In this document: piece by piece, positions 1 through 8,722 of the stretch | How the letters are laid out: each line of letters opens with the position of its first letter | How positions within the stretch are numbered: the stretch's first letter is position 1 | Source: Streptomyces sp. col6 | GTDB taxonomy: Bacteria > Actinomycetota > Actinomycetes > Streptomycetales > Streptomycetaceae | Assembly: GCF_008042035.1 (NCBI RefSeq) | Contig: NZ_RDBL01000013.1 | Span: 1,018,354-1,082,353 of the forward strand | Reading direction: 5' to 3' | Length of the DNA: 64,000 nucleotides | Translations under genes and position numbers: made by a program | Notes under the pieces: model-generated | What the model saw: only the letters and a program-made list of their open reading frames with translations | The model's database searches: none | What the model was told of the DNA's origin: nothing

Positions 1-730
1 CCGCCTCACCCGCAGACCACCCCGCATCAGGCACCGCAGGCGCCGACCGCGCCAACGCCACCAACCCCTCCAGATCGCACCCCGCAGCCACCTGCGCCGC
101 CATCGCCGCGACAGCGGCCACCGCATCGGACCGCCGCTCCGCCACCGGCACCAGCCCCAGATGCCGCGACGGCACGGAAACCCCCTCCGCCCGCCGCAAG
201 GCACCGAGCACCGGCACCCCCGACTCCTCCAGCGCCTCCCGCAGCAGCGCCTCGTGCCGGTCGGACCCCACCTTGTTCAGGATCACCCCGCCGATCCGCA
301 CCTCCGTGTCCCAGGACGCGAAGCCGTGCACCAGCGCCGCCACCGACCGGGACTGCGAGGACGCGTCCACGACCAGCACCACCGGCGCCCGCAGCAGCTT
401 CGCCACATGCGCGGTGGACGCCAGCTCGCCGAGCCCCGAGGCACCGTCGTACAGCCCCATCACGCCCTCGACGACCGCCAGCCCGCACCCCCGCGCCCCG
501 TGTGCGAAGAGCGGCGCGATCAGCTCGGGCCCGCACATGTACGCGTCGAGGTTGCGCCCCGGCCGCCCCGTCGCCAGCGTGTGGAAGCCGGGGTCGATGT
601 AGTCGGGGCCCACCTTGTGCCCGGACACGGCGAGCCCCCGCGCGGCGAACGCGGCCATCAGCCCCGTCGCGACGGTGGTCTTGCCGCTGCCCGAGGAGGG
701 CGCGGCGACGACCAGGCGGGGGATGTTCAC
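1..730 (-). CDS. cobB: Cobyrinate a,c-diamide synthase, partial (3' end outside window)
   Basis: The product amidates the a and c side chains of cobyrinic acid using ATP and glutamine, in adenosylcobalamin synthesis. About 243 N-terminal residues are visible. A P-loop (SSGSGKTT, residues 12-19) follows the GTG start, then GPDYIDPGFH and VVEGVMGLYDG, which are typical of the CobB/CbiA synthetase domain. The C-terminal class I glutamine amidotransferase domain lies beyond the left edge and cannot be checked. The GTG start overlaps the cobO stop by two bases, so the two genes are probably translationally coupled. It is the most distal gene seen in the riboswitch-led cobalamin operon. Confidence 0.93.
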   Translation of the reverse strand, partial: MNIPRLVVAAPSSGSGKTTVATGLMAAFAARGLAVSGHKVGPDYIDPGFHTLATGRPGRNLDAYMCGPELIAPLFAHGARGCGLAVVEGVMGLYDGASGLGELASTAHVAKLLRAPVVLVVDASSQSRSVAALVHGFASWDTEVRIGGVILNKVGSDRHEALLREALEESGVPVLGALRRAEGVSVPSRHLGLVPVAERRSDAVAAVAAMAAQVAAGCDLEGLVALARSAPAVPDAGWSAGEA

Positions 731-1326
731 CACTCGATGCCCCTCTGGCCCTTCTGCCCGGCGTCCATCGGGTGCTTGACCTTCGACATGTCGGTCACCA
801 GGTCCGCCGCGTCCAGCAGTGCGGCGGGCGCGTTGCGGCCGGTGATCACCACGTGCTGCGTACCGGGGCGGTCGCGCAGCACCGAGACGACCTCGCCGGT
901 GTCGATCCAGCCCCAGTGCAGCGGGTAGGCGAACTCGTCCAGCACGTACAGCCGGTACGTCTCGGCGGCCAGGTCGCGCTTGACCTGCTCCCAGCCCTCA
1001 CGGGCCTTCGCCTCGTTGTCCGTCTGGTCGTCGCGCTGGACCCAGGACCAGCCCTCACCCATCTTGTGCCAGGCGACCGGCCCGCCCTCGCCGCTCGCGC
1101 CGAGGACCTTCAGGGCGTTCTCCTCGCCGACCTTCCACTTCGCCGACTTCACGAACTGGAAGACCCCGATGGGCCACCCCTGATTCCAGGCGCGCAGCGC
1201 GAGCCCGAAGGCCGCCGTCGACTTCCCCTTGCCGATGCCGGTGTGCACCATCAGCAGCGGACGGTTGCGCCGCTGCCGGGTGGTGAGTCCGTCGTCCGGC
1301 ACGCTCTCCGGCTGTCCCTGCGGCAT
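727..1326 (-). CDS. cobO: Cob(I)yrinic acid a,c-diamide adenosyltransferase
   Basis: Transfers the 5'-deoxyadenosyl group of ATP to the cobalt of corrinoids (CobO/BtuR family). The 199-aa length is normal. The family P-loop GIGKGKSTAAFG is near residues 31-42, with VFQFVKSAKW and VLDEFAYPLHWGWID following as expected. The ATG overlaps the TAA stop of the upstream chelatase gene by one base (TAATG), and its own TGA overlaps the cobB start. It is therefore a tightly packed internal gene of the cobalamin operon. I see nothing unusual in it. Confidence 0.96.
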   Translation of the reverse strand: MPQGQPESVPDDGLTTRQRRNRPLLMVHTGIGKGKSTAAFGLALRAWNQGWPIGVFQFVKSAKWKVGEENALKVLGASGEGGPVAWHKMGEGWSWVQRDDQTDNEAKAREGWEQVKRDLAAETYRLYVLDEFAYPLHWGWIDTGEVVSVLRDRPGTQHVVITGRNAPAALLDAADLVTDMSKVKHPMDAGQKGQRGIEW

Positions 1327-3374
1327 TACGCGGCCCTCCTGTCGCTGTGCCCGGGACCCGCGCCCCGGACGTCCTTGACCAGCCCGGCGATCGATTCGGC
1401 GCGCAGCTCGTCGAGCGTGACGGCGGTGCCGCCCAGATTGCGCGCGAGTTCCGCCCCGAGCCCCAGCCGTACCGGCCCCGTCTCGCAGTCCACGACGACC
1501 GACGCGATGCCCTCGGCCGCGTGCAGCCGGGCGGCCCGCGCGGCCAGCGCCACCGGGTCGGGCCCGCCGGTCGCCCGCCCGTCCGTCACCACGACCAGCA
1601 GCGCCCGGCGGGACGGATCGCGCAGCCGCTCCACCCGCAGCACGTCATGGGCCTTGAGCAGCCCGGCCGCCACCGGGGTGCGCCCGCCGGTCGGCAGCGA
1701 CTCCAGCCGGGCCGCCGCCGCGTCCACCGACGAGGTCGGCGGCAGCGCCAGCTCCGCGTCCCGGCCCCGGAAGGTGATCAGCCCGACCTTGTCGCGCCGC
1801 TGGTAGGCGTCCATCAGCAGGGACAGGACCGCGCCCTTCACGGCACCCATGCGCTGCCGGGCCGCCATCGAACCGGAGGCGTCCACGACGAACAGCACGA
1901 GGTTGCCCTCGCGCCCCTCACGCGTCGCCTGACGCAGATCGTCCCGCCGCACCACCAGACCCCGCCCGGACCGGCCCCGCGCCCGCTGGTGCGGGGCGGC
2001 GGCCAGGACGGTCGCGGCCAGGTGCAGCTTGGTCAGCGCGCCCTCGGGCCGCCGCGAACCCGTCGTCCGCCCGTGTTCGGTACGCGCCCGGGACCGCCGT
2101 CCCGCCGCGCCCTCGCCGAGACCGGGCACGCTCAGCATCTTCGTACGGAACGGCTCCCCGGCCCGTACGGGCTGCTGCTCGCCGCCCTGCCCCGGCACGG
2201 GCGCACCCGGCCCGGACTGCTCCGAGCCGCCCCGGCCGGGCGTGTCGTCGGCGCCGTCGGCCCCCGGGGGCGGTGTGTCGGGCCCGCCCCCCTGCGGCAG
2301 CCCGCCACCACCGCCACCGTCACCGCCGTCACCGGGCCCGTCCGGCTCCGGATCGTCGTCCCCGCCGCCGTTCTGCTCCAGCGTGTCGTCGAGCTTGTCC
2401 TCGTCGAGCCCCGGCGCGTCGAAGGGGTTGCGCCGGCGCCGGTGGGGGAGCGCGAGCAGCGCCGCCTGCCGGACGTCCTCGGCCAGTACGTCGGTACGCC
2501 CCGCCCACGCGGCCAGCGCGGTGGCGGTCCTCGCCATCACGATGTCGGCGCGCATCCCGTCGACCTCGAAGGCCGCGCAGGTCGCCGCGATCTGCCGCAA
2601 CGCCAGGTCCCCGAGCCGCACTCCGGGCAGCAGCGCCCGCGCGGCCGCGATCCGGTCCCGCAGCTCCGCTTCCTCGTCGGCCCAGCGCGCCGCGAACGCG
2701 GCCGGATCGTCCTCGTACGCCAGCCGTCGCCGTACGACCTCCACCCGCTGGTCCGTCTCCCGGGAGGCCGCGACCTCCACGGTCAGCCCGAACCGGTCGA
2801 GCAACTGGGGCCGCAGCTCGCCCTCTTCGGGGTTCATCGTCCCGACGAGCAGGAACCGCGCCGCATGCCGTACGGAGACGCCCTCGCGCTCGACGTACGA
2901 GGCGCCCATGGCCGCCGCGTCGAGCAGCAGGTCCACCAAGTGGTCGTGGAGGAGGTTGACCTCGTCCACGTACAGGATTCCGCGGTGCGCGTCCGCGAGC
3001 AGCCCCGGCTCGAAGGCCTTCACGCCCTCCGCGAGGGCCCGTTCGATGTCGAGCGCACCGACGAGCCGGTCCTCGGACGCGCCGACGGGCAGCTCCACGG
3101 TCCGCGCCGCCCGCGACACGCCGGAGGCGTCCTCGTGCGGGCCGTCCGGACACGCCGGATCGGGCGCGGCGGGGGCGCACGAGAACCGGCACCCCGGCAC
3201 GACGGAGACCTCCGGCATCAGCGCGGCCAGCGCACGCACGGCGGTCGACTTGGCGGTGCCCTTCTCACCCCGGACCAGAACCCCGCCCACGGCCGGGCTG
3301 ACCGCGTTGAGCAGCAGCCCGAGCCGCAGGTCGTCCTGGCCGACGATGGCGGTGAAGGGATAAGGCGTACTCAC
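1326..3374 (-). CDS. Putative cobaltochelatase, fused ChlI/ChlD-type AAA+ and von Willebrand A protein
   Basis: A 682-aa AAA+ chelatase subunit that probably drives cobalt insertion together with a CobN-type large subunit, which is not in this window. The N-terminal third is ChlI-like: Walker A GEKGTAKST near residue 37 and the Walker B-like stretch YVDEVNLLHDHLVD. An acidic, Gly/Pro-rich linker follows. The C-terminal third is a vWA domain with MIDAS motif DASGS. I start it at the GTG at 3374, which overlaps the cobQ stop. Translation upstream of that point is out-of-frame shadow of cobQ. Its position between cobQ and cobO argues for cobalt rather than magnesium. Confidence 0.9.
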   Translation of the reverse strand: MSTPYPFTAIVGQDDLRLGLLLNAVSPAVGGVLVRGEKGTAKSTAVRALAALMPEVSVVPGCRFSCAPAAPDPACPDGPHEDASGVSRAARTVELPVGASEDRLVGALDIERALAEGVKAFEPGLLADAHRGILYVDEVNLLHDHLVDLLLDAAAMGASYVEREGVSVRHAARFLLVGTMNPEEGELRPQLLDRFGLTVEVAASRETDQRVEVVRRRLAYEDDPAAFAARWADEEAELRDRIAAARALLPGVRLGDLALRQIAATCAAFEVDGMRADIVMARTATALAAWAGRTDVLAEDVRQAALLALPHRRRRNPFDAPGLDEDKLDDTLEQNGGGDDDPEPDGPGDGGDGGGGGGLPQGGGPDTPPPGADGADDTPGRGGSEQSGPGAPVPGQGGEQQPVRAGEPFRTKMLSVPGLGEGAAGRRSRARTEHGRTTGSRRPEGALTKLHLAATVLAAAPHQRARGRSGRGLVVRRDDLRQATREGREGNLVLFVVDASGSMAARQRMGAVKGAVLSLLMDAYQRRDKVGLITFRGRDAELALPPTSSVDAAAARLESLPTGGRTPVAAGLLKAHDVLRVERLRDPSRRALLVVVTDGRATGGPDPVALAARAARLHAAEGIASVVVDCETGPVRLGLGAELARNLGGTAVTLDELRAESIAGLVKDVRGAGPGHSDRRAA

Positions 3375-4924
3375 AGGGCCTCCTTGACGGGCATGGCGGG
3401 CGCTCCCGGCGGGATGAACGGCAGTCCGGACGGCGCGCCCGACTCGATGAGCCGCCACAGCGCGTCGGTGTCCGCGTGCTCCTCGATCAGGTCGCCGAGG
3501 CGGTCGAGCTGCTCCTCGCGCAGCGCGGCGAAACAGGTGCCGGGGGCGGACACGAAGCGGCGGCCCGTGATGCGGGCGACCTCGGTCAGGAACCGGCGGC
3601 GGAACGCGTCGCTCTCCAGCGAACCGTGCCAGTGGGTGCCCCAGACGGAACCGGACCGGCAGCCGTCCAGCGGTGTGCCCCGCCCGTCCGTCAGGAACGG
3701 TTCGCCGCCGCGCACATCCGCGACGCCGTGATGGATCTCGTACCCCTCGACGGGCGCGCCGAGCGCCTCGCCGGCCGGCCGGGCGAGGGTCTTCTCGCGG
3801 TCGAAGCGCACGCGTACGGGCAGCAGCCCGAGCGCGTCGACCCGCCCGGCGCGCGACTCGACCTCGTCCTCGATGTGTTCGCCCAGGACCTGGTAGCCGC
3901 CGCAGATGCCGAGCACCGGCCGGCCCTCCGCCGCGCGCCGTCGCAGCGCGTCGGCGAGCCCGCGTTCGCGCAGCCAGGCGAGCGCCTTCACGGTGCCCCG
4001 GGTGCCGGGCACGATGACGAGGTCCGCGTCGGCCAGTTCCTCGGCCCGGTCCACGAAGCGGACGACGACGCCGGGTTCGGCGGCCAGCGCGTCCACGTCG
4101 GTGAAGTTGGACATCAGCGGCACCGCGCACACGGCGACGCGCAGGACGTCCTCGCCGTGCGGCGGAGCGACCGCCGACTCCCGTACGGTGCCGCGCAGCG
4201 ACACCCGCAGGCCGTCCTCCTCGTCGATGCCGAGCCCGTGCGCGAAGGGCAGCACCCCGTAGGTGGGGCGGCCCGTCAGATCGCGGAGCATGTCGAGCCC
4301 CGGCTCCAGCAGCGAGACATCGCCCCGGAACTTGTTGACCAGGTACCCCGCGATCAGCTCCTGGTCCTCGGGCGCGAGCAGCGCCGTCGTGCCGAAGAAC
4401 GAGGCGAAGACCCCGCCCCGGTCGATGTCCCCGACCACGACCACGGGGAAGCGCGCGGCACGGGCGATGCCCATGTTCACGATGTCCGTGCGCCGCAGGT
4501 TGATCTCGGCCGGACTGCCCGCCCCCTCGCAGATCACCGCGTCATACGTGCCCCGCAACTGCTCCAGGCAGTCCGTGACGGTGGACAGCAGCTGTTCCTG
4601 CCGCCCGCCGTGGTAGCCGCGGGCGCTCATCTCGCCGACCGGCCGCCCCATCAGGACGACCTGGCTGGAGCGGTCACCGCCGGGCTTGAGCAGCACCGGG
4701 TTCATCAGGGCGGTCGGCTCGACGCGGGCGGCCTGGGCCTGCATCGCCTGGGCGCGGCCGATCTCGGCGCCCTCGCGGGTGACGAAGGAGTTCAGCGACA
4801 TGTTCTGCGCCTTGAACGGGGCTACCTTCACCCCCCGGCGTACGAGCCAGCGGCAGATGCCCGCGGTGACGACGCTCTTGCCCGCGTCCGAGGTGGTCCC
4901 GGCGACCAGCAGTCCGCCGCTCAT
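3371..4924 (-). CDS. cobQ: Cobyric acid synthase (glutamine-hydrolysing)
   Basis: Amidates side chains b, d, e and g of adenosylcobyrinic a,c-diamide. The 517-aa protein has an N-terminal dethiobiotin-synthetase-like domain (GTTSDAGKS, residues 9-17; FKAQNMSLNS near 38-47). Its C-terminal triad-type amidotransferase domain has nucleophile Cys341 in GICGGYQ and catalytic His in EGYEIHHG (near 398). The ATG start at 4924 lies inside an ATGA overlap with the end of cbiB. Length and motif order are normal for the family. Confidence 0.96.
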   Translation of the reverse strand: MSGGLLVAGTTSDAGKSVVTAGICRWLVRRGVKVAPFKAQNMSLNSFVTREGAEIGRAQAMQAQAARVEPTALMNPVLLKPGGDRSSQVVLMGRPVGEMSARGYHGGRQEQLLSTVTDCLEQLRGTYDAVICEGAGSPAEINLRRTDIVNMGIARAARFPVVVVGDIDRGGVFASFFGTTALLAPEDQELIAGYLVNKFRGDVSLLEPGLDMLRDLTGRPTYGVLPFAHGLGIDEEDGLRVSLRGTVRESAVAPPHGEDVLRVAVCAVPLMSNFTDVDALAAEPGVVVRFVDRAEELADADLVIVPGTRGTVKALAWLRERGLADALRRRAAEGRPVLGICGGYQVLGEHIEDEVESRAGRVDALGLLPVRVRFDREKTLARPAGEALGAPVEGYEIHHGVADVRGGEPFLTDGRGTPLDGCRSGSVWGTHWHGSLESDAFRRRFLTEVARITGRRFVSAPGTCFAALREEQLDRLGDLIEEHADTDALWRLIESGAPSGLPFIPPGAPAMPVKEAL

Positions 4925-5913
4925 ATCGCTCTCCGTCCGGAAGTACGGGGTCCGTGGGATCGTGCGGCCCGGCGCGCGACCGCTGCCGCGCCCAGCCGGG
5001 CGGCCACAGTGACGCCCAGGGCGAGCACGCCCACCCGGCGCGAGAGGCGCACGGCTCGCTCGATGTCCCCGGTCTCCACCGCCCGCCCGGCGTCCCCGTT
5101 GAGCACGGGCCGGTGTTCGACGCGCCCGCCGTAGGCGAGGGTTCCGCCGAGCCGTACGCCGAGCGCCCCGGCGAACGCGGCCTCCACCGGGCCCGCGTTG
5201 GGACTCGGGTGCTTCGCGGCGTCCGCCCGCCAGGCCCGTACCGCCTCCCGGGGCCGGCCCCCGGCGGTCACGGCGAGCAGGGCGGTCAGCCGGGCGCCCG
5301 GCCAGCCCGCGAGGTCGTCGAGCCGGGCGGAGGCCCAGCCGTACCGCCGGTAGCGGGGCGACTTGTGGCCGACCATCGCGTCGAGCGTGTTGGCGGCGCG
5401 GAAGCCGACGAGCCCGGGGACACCGGCGAGGGCGCCCCACACCAGGGCGCCGACCACGGCGTCCGAGGTGTTCTCGGCGACGGACTCGACGACGGCGCGG
5501 GCGATCCCGGGAGCGTCCAGCGCCTGCGGGTCGCGCCCGCACAGGTGCGGCAGCCGCTCCCGGGCCAGTTCGACGTCCCCGGCGGCGAGCGCCCCCCCGA
5601 TGGCGCGGGCCTCGCGCCCCAGCGATGTACCGCCGACGACGGACCAGGTGGCGGCGGCGGTCAGGGCCGCGGACGCGGCGGGGTGGCGGCGCAGAGCGCG
5701 GGCGGCCAGCGCGGCGGACCCGGCGGCGCCGCCGGCGCAGAGCAGGGTGTGCAGGGCGCCCCAGCCGCGGTGGTCGCGCCAGAGCCGGTGTTCGACGGCC
5801 GCGGCGGCCCGTCCGAAGGCGGCGACCGGGTGCCCCCTGCGGGGGTCACCGAGCAGCAGGTCGCCGATCAGGCCGGCCGTGGCGCCGTACGCGTAGATGC
5901 GGTCGGCACGCAC
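4921..5913 (-). CDS. cbiB: Adenosylcobinamide-phosphate synthase, CbiB/CobD family membrane protein
   Basis: Attaches aminopropanol (phosphate) to adenosylcobyric acid. The 330-aa protein has family landmarks GDLLLGDPRRGHPVAAFG near the N-terminus and SVAENTSDAVVGAL followed by NTLDAMVGHKS in the middle. Its hydrophobic stretches fit the integral-membrane family. The GTG start at 5913 has no strong Shine-Dalgarno sequence. It is the first gene after the cobalamin riboswitch, about 110 bases downstream, and so is probably repressed by B12. Actinobacteria often call this gene cobD. Confidence 0.94.
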   Translation of the reverse strand: MRADRIYAYGATAGLIGDLLLGDPRRGHPVAAFGRAAAAVEHRLWRDHRGWGALHTLLCAGGAAGSAALAARALRRHPAASAALTAAATWSVVGGTSLGREARAIGGALAAGDVELARERLPHLCGRDPQALDAPGIARAVVESVAENTSDAVVGALVWGALAGVPGLVGFRAANTLDAMVGHKSPRYRRYGWASARLDDLAGWPGARLTALLAVTAGGRPREAVRAWRADAAKHPSPNAGPVEAAFAGALGVRLGGTLAYGGRVEHRPVLNGDAGRAVETGDIERAVRLSRRVGVLALGVTVAARLGAAAVARRAARSHGPRTSGRRAI

Positions 5914-6025
5914 GGTTCAGCCGGCCGAACCGGTGTCCGCCGACAGGGGTGCTGGGGAGGGGGCCGTACGGCAGCCGGGCATGGCGACATGTCCTCACTC
6001 AGGGTCCGCGCCCTGGTTCGACGTG

Positions 6026-6180
6026 ACGGCGACAAGAGTCTCCTGGCTTCCGGATCGGCGGATTCCCCCGGTCTTCCAGCCCGCTCGCGCGAGCCGTGAC
6101 GTGCGGTGGTGGGGGACCGCTCCCCGGTGACAGTGGCGGGACCGCGCCGGATTCGCACCGGCTTCCTCTGCTGTCGCCGT
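6026..6180 (-). ncRNA. Cobalamin (AdoCbl) riboswitch
   Basis: Read on the minus strand, the leader contains the B12-box series: GAGGAAGCCGGTG, then GCGCGGTCCCGCCACTG, then AGCCAGGAGACTC near the 3' end. ACGGCGACA (complement of 6172-6180) and TGTCGCCGT (complement of 6026-6034) form a perfect 9-bp P1 stem that defines the limits. The stem-to-stem length is about 155 nt, slightly compact. It precedes cbiB and very likely shuts down the cobalamin operon when adenosylcobalamin is plentiful. Confidence 0.93.
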
Positions 6181-6262
6181 AATGGCTCCGGCAGTCCACC
6201 ACGCCCCGCGAACGCCCGTCAACTCGCTGTTGACCTGCGACGGCGCGGTGTGGGCGGACGCA

Positions 6263-6301
6263 CATCGGGCCGGACGCACACGAGGTGCGTCCGGCCCGAT
6301 G
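6263..6301. terminator. Hairpin terminator after the pit-associated gene
   Basis: A perfect 17-bp inverted repeat with a 5-base loop (arms 6263-6279 and 6285-6301) lies just past the stop of the small membrane gene at 6316. It separates the phosphate transporter unit from the riboswitch-led cobalamin unit on the same strand. There is no T tract, as is usual in Streptomyces. Confidence 0.8.
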
Positions 6302-6315
6302 GAGGTGGTCGTGCG

Positions 6316-6549
6316 TCAGGCGACGATCAGATAGATGCCGTACGCGACGGCCGCCGCGCACAGCCCGAAGCAGACGTACGCCCCGGCGCGGGCCAGCAGG
6401 ACCGAGCCGCCCGCCGGACCGCCCTGCGCGGCCGGTTCCGGCTGCTTGGAGAGGCCGACGATGCCGAGGGTGAAGAGGCCCACCAGGGCGACGGTGGTGA
6501 CGAGGGAGACGCCGAAGACGGTGCCCAGAGCTGCCCAGTCGATGTTCAT
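6316..6549 (-). CDS. Small two-TM membrane protein downstream of the phosphate transporter
   Basis: A 77-aa protein with two hydrophobic segments (about residues 8-32 and 52-76) joined by a short Pro/Gly-rich loop. It lies 32 bases downstream of the pit gene on the same strand and ends at a strong hairpin, so the two are probably co-transcribed. I recognise no enzymatic motif. It may be a small companion of the transporter. That idea comes only from location and conserved Streptomyces gene order as I remember it. Confidence 0.78.
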   Translation of the reverse strand: MNIDWAALGTVFGVSLVTTVALVGLFTLGIVGLSKQPEPAAQGGPAGGSVLLARAGAYVCFGLCAAAVAYGIYLIVA

Positions 6550-6581
6550 ACGGGGTGTCCTTACCGGAGTACCGGGGTCTG

Positions 6582-7853
6582 TCAGACCGTGGCGGGTCGG
6601 GCCGGGTCGGCGGCGACGGGTGCGGTGGGCGCCGGGATGGTGGCGGCGAGGTCGTGGGCCTGGGCCAGGGTGGGCGGCGGGCTCACGGCCGCGATGGCCT
6701 GGGTGACGACACCCGCGGGCTCGGCCGGGGCCGCGTCCTCGGAGCCGGGCGCCACATCGTCGTGGCCGACGGGCTTGCGGCGCGAGAGCATCCAGATCGC
6801 TCCCGAACCGGCGACCAGCAGCGCCGCGACGACCACGACGCCCCAGGTGCCCTGCTTGGTCAGGAACTCCGCGCCCGCGCCGACCAGACCGGCGGCCGGC
6901 AGGGTCAGGCCCCAGGCGACGAACATCCGGGTGGCGGTGGACCAGCGGACCACACCTCCGGAGCGGCCGAGGCCCGCGCCCATCACGGCCCCGGAGCAGG
7001 ACTGCGTGGTGGACAGGGAGAAGCCGAGGTGCGAGGAGGCCAGGATGACGGTGGCCGCGCTGGTCTGGGCGGCGAAGCCCTGCGGGGGCTTCAGCTCGGT
7101 CAGGCCGCTGCCCATGGTGCGGATGATGCGCCAGCCGCCGAGGTACGTGCCGAGCGCGATGGCCAGGCCGGCGCTGACGATGACCCACACCGGCGGGTTG
7201 GAGCCGGGGGAGAGGACGCCGCCGGTGACCAGGGCGAGCGTGATGATGCCCATGGTCTTCTGCGCGTCGTTGGTGCCGTGGGCGAGCGAGACGAGACCGG
7301 CCGAGGCGATCTGGCCGGCCCGGTAGCCCTTGGCGGTGGCCTTCTCCTGGGCGTCGTTGCGGATCTTCCCGCCGATCCGGTACGTGAGCCGGGTGGCCAG
7401 GAGCGCGGCCAGGCCGGCCACGATCGGGGCGGCGACGGCGGGCAGCAGCACCTTGGTGACGACGGTGCCGCCGTTGACCGACGACCAGCCGGCGGACATC
7501 ACCGCGGCGCCGATGAGGCCGCCGAACAGTGCGTGGGAGGAGCTGGACGGGAGCCCGACCAGCCAGGTCAGAAGATTCCACAGGATGGCGCCGACGAGCG
7601 CCGCGAAGATGACCTCGGTTCTGAGGCCGTCCTCGTTGACGATCCCGCCGGAGATCGTCTTGGCGACCTCCACGGACAGGAACGCGCCGACCAGATTGAG
7701 AACGGCGGACATCGCGACCGCCGTCTTGGGTTTGAGGGCGCCGGTCGAGATGGTCGTGGCCATCGCGTTGGCGGTGTCGTGGAAACCGTTCGTGAAATCG
7801 AACACTAGAGCTGTCACGATCACTATCGCGAGCAGCAGCGTGATGTGTTCCAT
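6582..7853 (-). CDS. pit: Low-affinity inorganic phosphate transporter, PiT family
   Basis: A 423-aa proton- or sodium-coupled phosphate permease of the inner membrane. The family signature FDFTNGFHDTANAMAT is near residues 20-35 and is repeated in the second half as SLAHGTNDAQKTMGI. GLPSSSSHAL is also diagnostic. Multiple TM helices flank a cytoplasmic loop, and the C-terminal tail after about residue 360 is Ala/Pro-rich. The ATG start is at 7853. A PHO-box-like repeat about 50-70 bases upstream suggests control by PhoP. Confidence 0.94.
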   Translation of the reverse strand: MEHITLLLAIVIVTALVFDFTNGFHDTANAMATTISTGALKPKTAVAMSAVLNLVGAFLSVEVAKTISGGIVNEDGLRTEVIFAALVGAILWNLLTWLVGLPSSSSHALFGGLIGAAVMSAGWSSVNGGTVVTKVLLPAVAAPIVAGLAALLATRLTYRIGGKIRNDAQEKATAKGYRAGQIASAGLVSLAHGTNDAQKTMGIITLALVTGGVLSPGSNPPVWVIVSAGLAIALGTYLGGWRIIRTMGSGLTELKPPQGFAAQTSAATVILASSHLGFSLSTTQSCSGAVMGAGLGRSGGVVRWSTATRMFVAWGLTLPAAGLVGAGAEFLTKQGTWGVVVVAALLVAGSGAIWMLSRRKPVGHDDVAPGSEDAAPAEPAGVVTQAIAAVSPPPTLAQAHDLAATIPAPTAPVAADPARPATV

Positions 7854-7900
7854 TTACCCAGGCAATCGTTCGACGTCATTGGCACGTGGAACGTAGGCAA

Positions 7901-7922
7901 CTTGAGTGAACAGAAGATGAAC
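7901..7922 (-). promoter_or_regulatory. Candidate PHO box (two 11-nt direct repeat units)
   Basis: On the minus strand the segment reads as two tandem 11-mers, GTTCATCTTCT and GTTCACTCAAG. These match the GTTCA core of Streptomyces PhoP direct repeat units, with a weaker third GTT-unit following. It lies 48-69 bases before the pit start. PhoP control of low-affinity phosphate transporters is known in Streptomyces. Binding here is inferred. Confidence 0.65.
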
Positions 7923-7985
7923 TGAGCAGGGCGTTGCGGTGACCCCTGCCGCGGCGGCCGGGCGGGGCCCGGAAAGGATCTTCGT

Positions 7986-8642
7986 ATGAGTGACCGACAG
8001 CACGAGGCGATCGACCGGGGATGGGAGGCGGTCGTCGCCACGGCCCGCCGGACGGCGGCTGAGGGACTGGTCGTCGGAACCTCCGGAAACGTCTCCGTGC
8101 GCATCGGCGACACCGTGCTGGTCACCCCCAGCGGAGTCCCGTACGAACGGCTCCGCCCCGAGGACCTGACCGGGGTCGATCCGGAAGGCAACCAGATCCT
8201 CGGGAAACTGACCCCCACCAGCGAACTTCCCCTCCATCTCGCCGTCTACCGGAACACCGGGGCGACCGCCGTCGTGCACACCCACGCGGTCCACGCCACC
8301 GCCGTCTCCACGCTCGTCACCGAGGTCCCCCCGGTCCACTACGCCGCCGCGATCCTGGGCGGCACCGTCCGGGTCGCCCCCTACGCCCGGTACGGCACCC
8401 CCGAACTCGCCGCGAACATGCTCGCCGCCCTCCGCGACCGCACCGGCTGCCTGCTCGCCAACCACGGCACCGTCACCTACGGGACCACCCTCGACGAGGC
8501 GTACGACCGCACCGCCCAACTCGAATGGCTCTGCCAGGTCTGGCTCGCCGCGAGCTCCGTGCCCGGACGCAGCCCGTCCCTGCTCACGGAGGACCAGCTG
8601 GGCGAGGTGGGCGAGGCCCTGAAGGGATACGGGCAGCGCTGA
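7986..8642 (+). CDS. Class II aldolase/adducin family protein (L-fuculose-phosphate aldolase-like)
   Basis: A 218-aa zinc-dependent aldolase-fold protein. Substrate motifs GTSGNVSVR (about residues 35-43) and TPSG are present, as is the zinc-binding HTHAVHA (about 98-104). Downstream LLANHGTVTYG contains a further metal-ligand histidine. Length is normal for FucA-like enzymes. The ATG start at 7986 follows GGAAAGGATC. It is divergent from pit. The sugar-phosphate substrate cannot be told from sequence. Other class II members include ribulose-phosphate epimerases and methylthioribulose-phosphate dehydratase. Confidence 0.85.
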   Translation: MSDRQHEAIDRGWEAVVATARRTAAEGLVVGTSGNVSVRIGDTVLVTPSGVPYERLRPEDLTGVDPEGNQILGKLTPTSELPLHLAVYRNTGATAVVHTHAVHATAVSTLVTEVPPVHYAAAILGGTVRVAPYARYGTPELAANMLAALRDRTGCLLANHGTVTYGTTLDEAYDRTAQLEWLCQVWLAASSVPGRSPSLLTEDQLGEVGEALKGYGQR

Positions 8643-8722
8643 GGCGGTCCGTACGGGGCCCGGACCGGCCCGTACGGCCCCGCCCACTGGCATCGCGCCA
8701 CCCGCACCCCGACACTGAGGGT

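Noticed and set aside
1347..3731. A 794-codon plus-strand frame across the chelatase gene
   Set aside because: Composition (Arg, Pro, His, Gln) is that of an antisense shadow. The minus strand encodes a clear AAA+/vWA protein.
6026..6279. Short minus-strand open frames over the riboswitch
   Set aside because: The region matches the cobalamin riboswitch in sequence and pairing. The frames have no Shine-Dalgarno or family resemblance.
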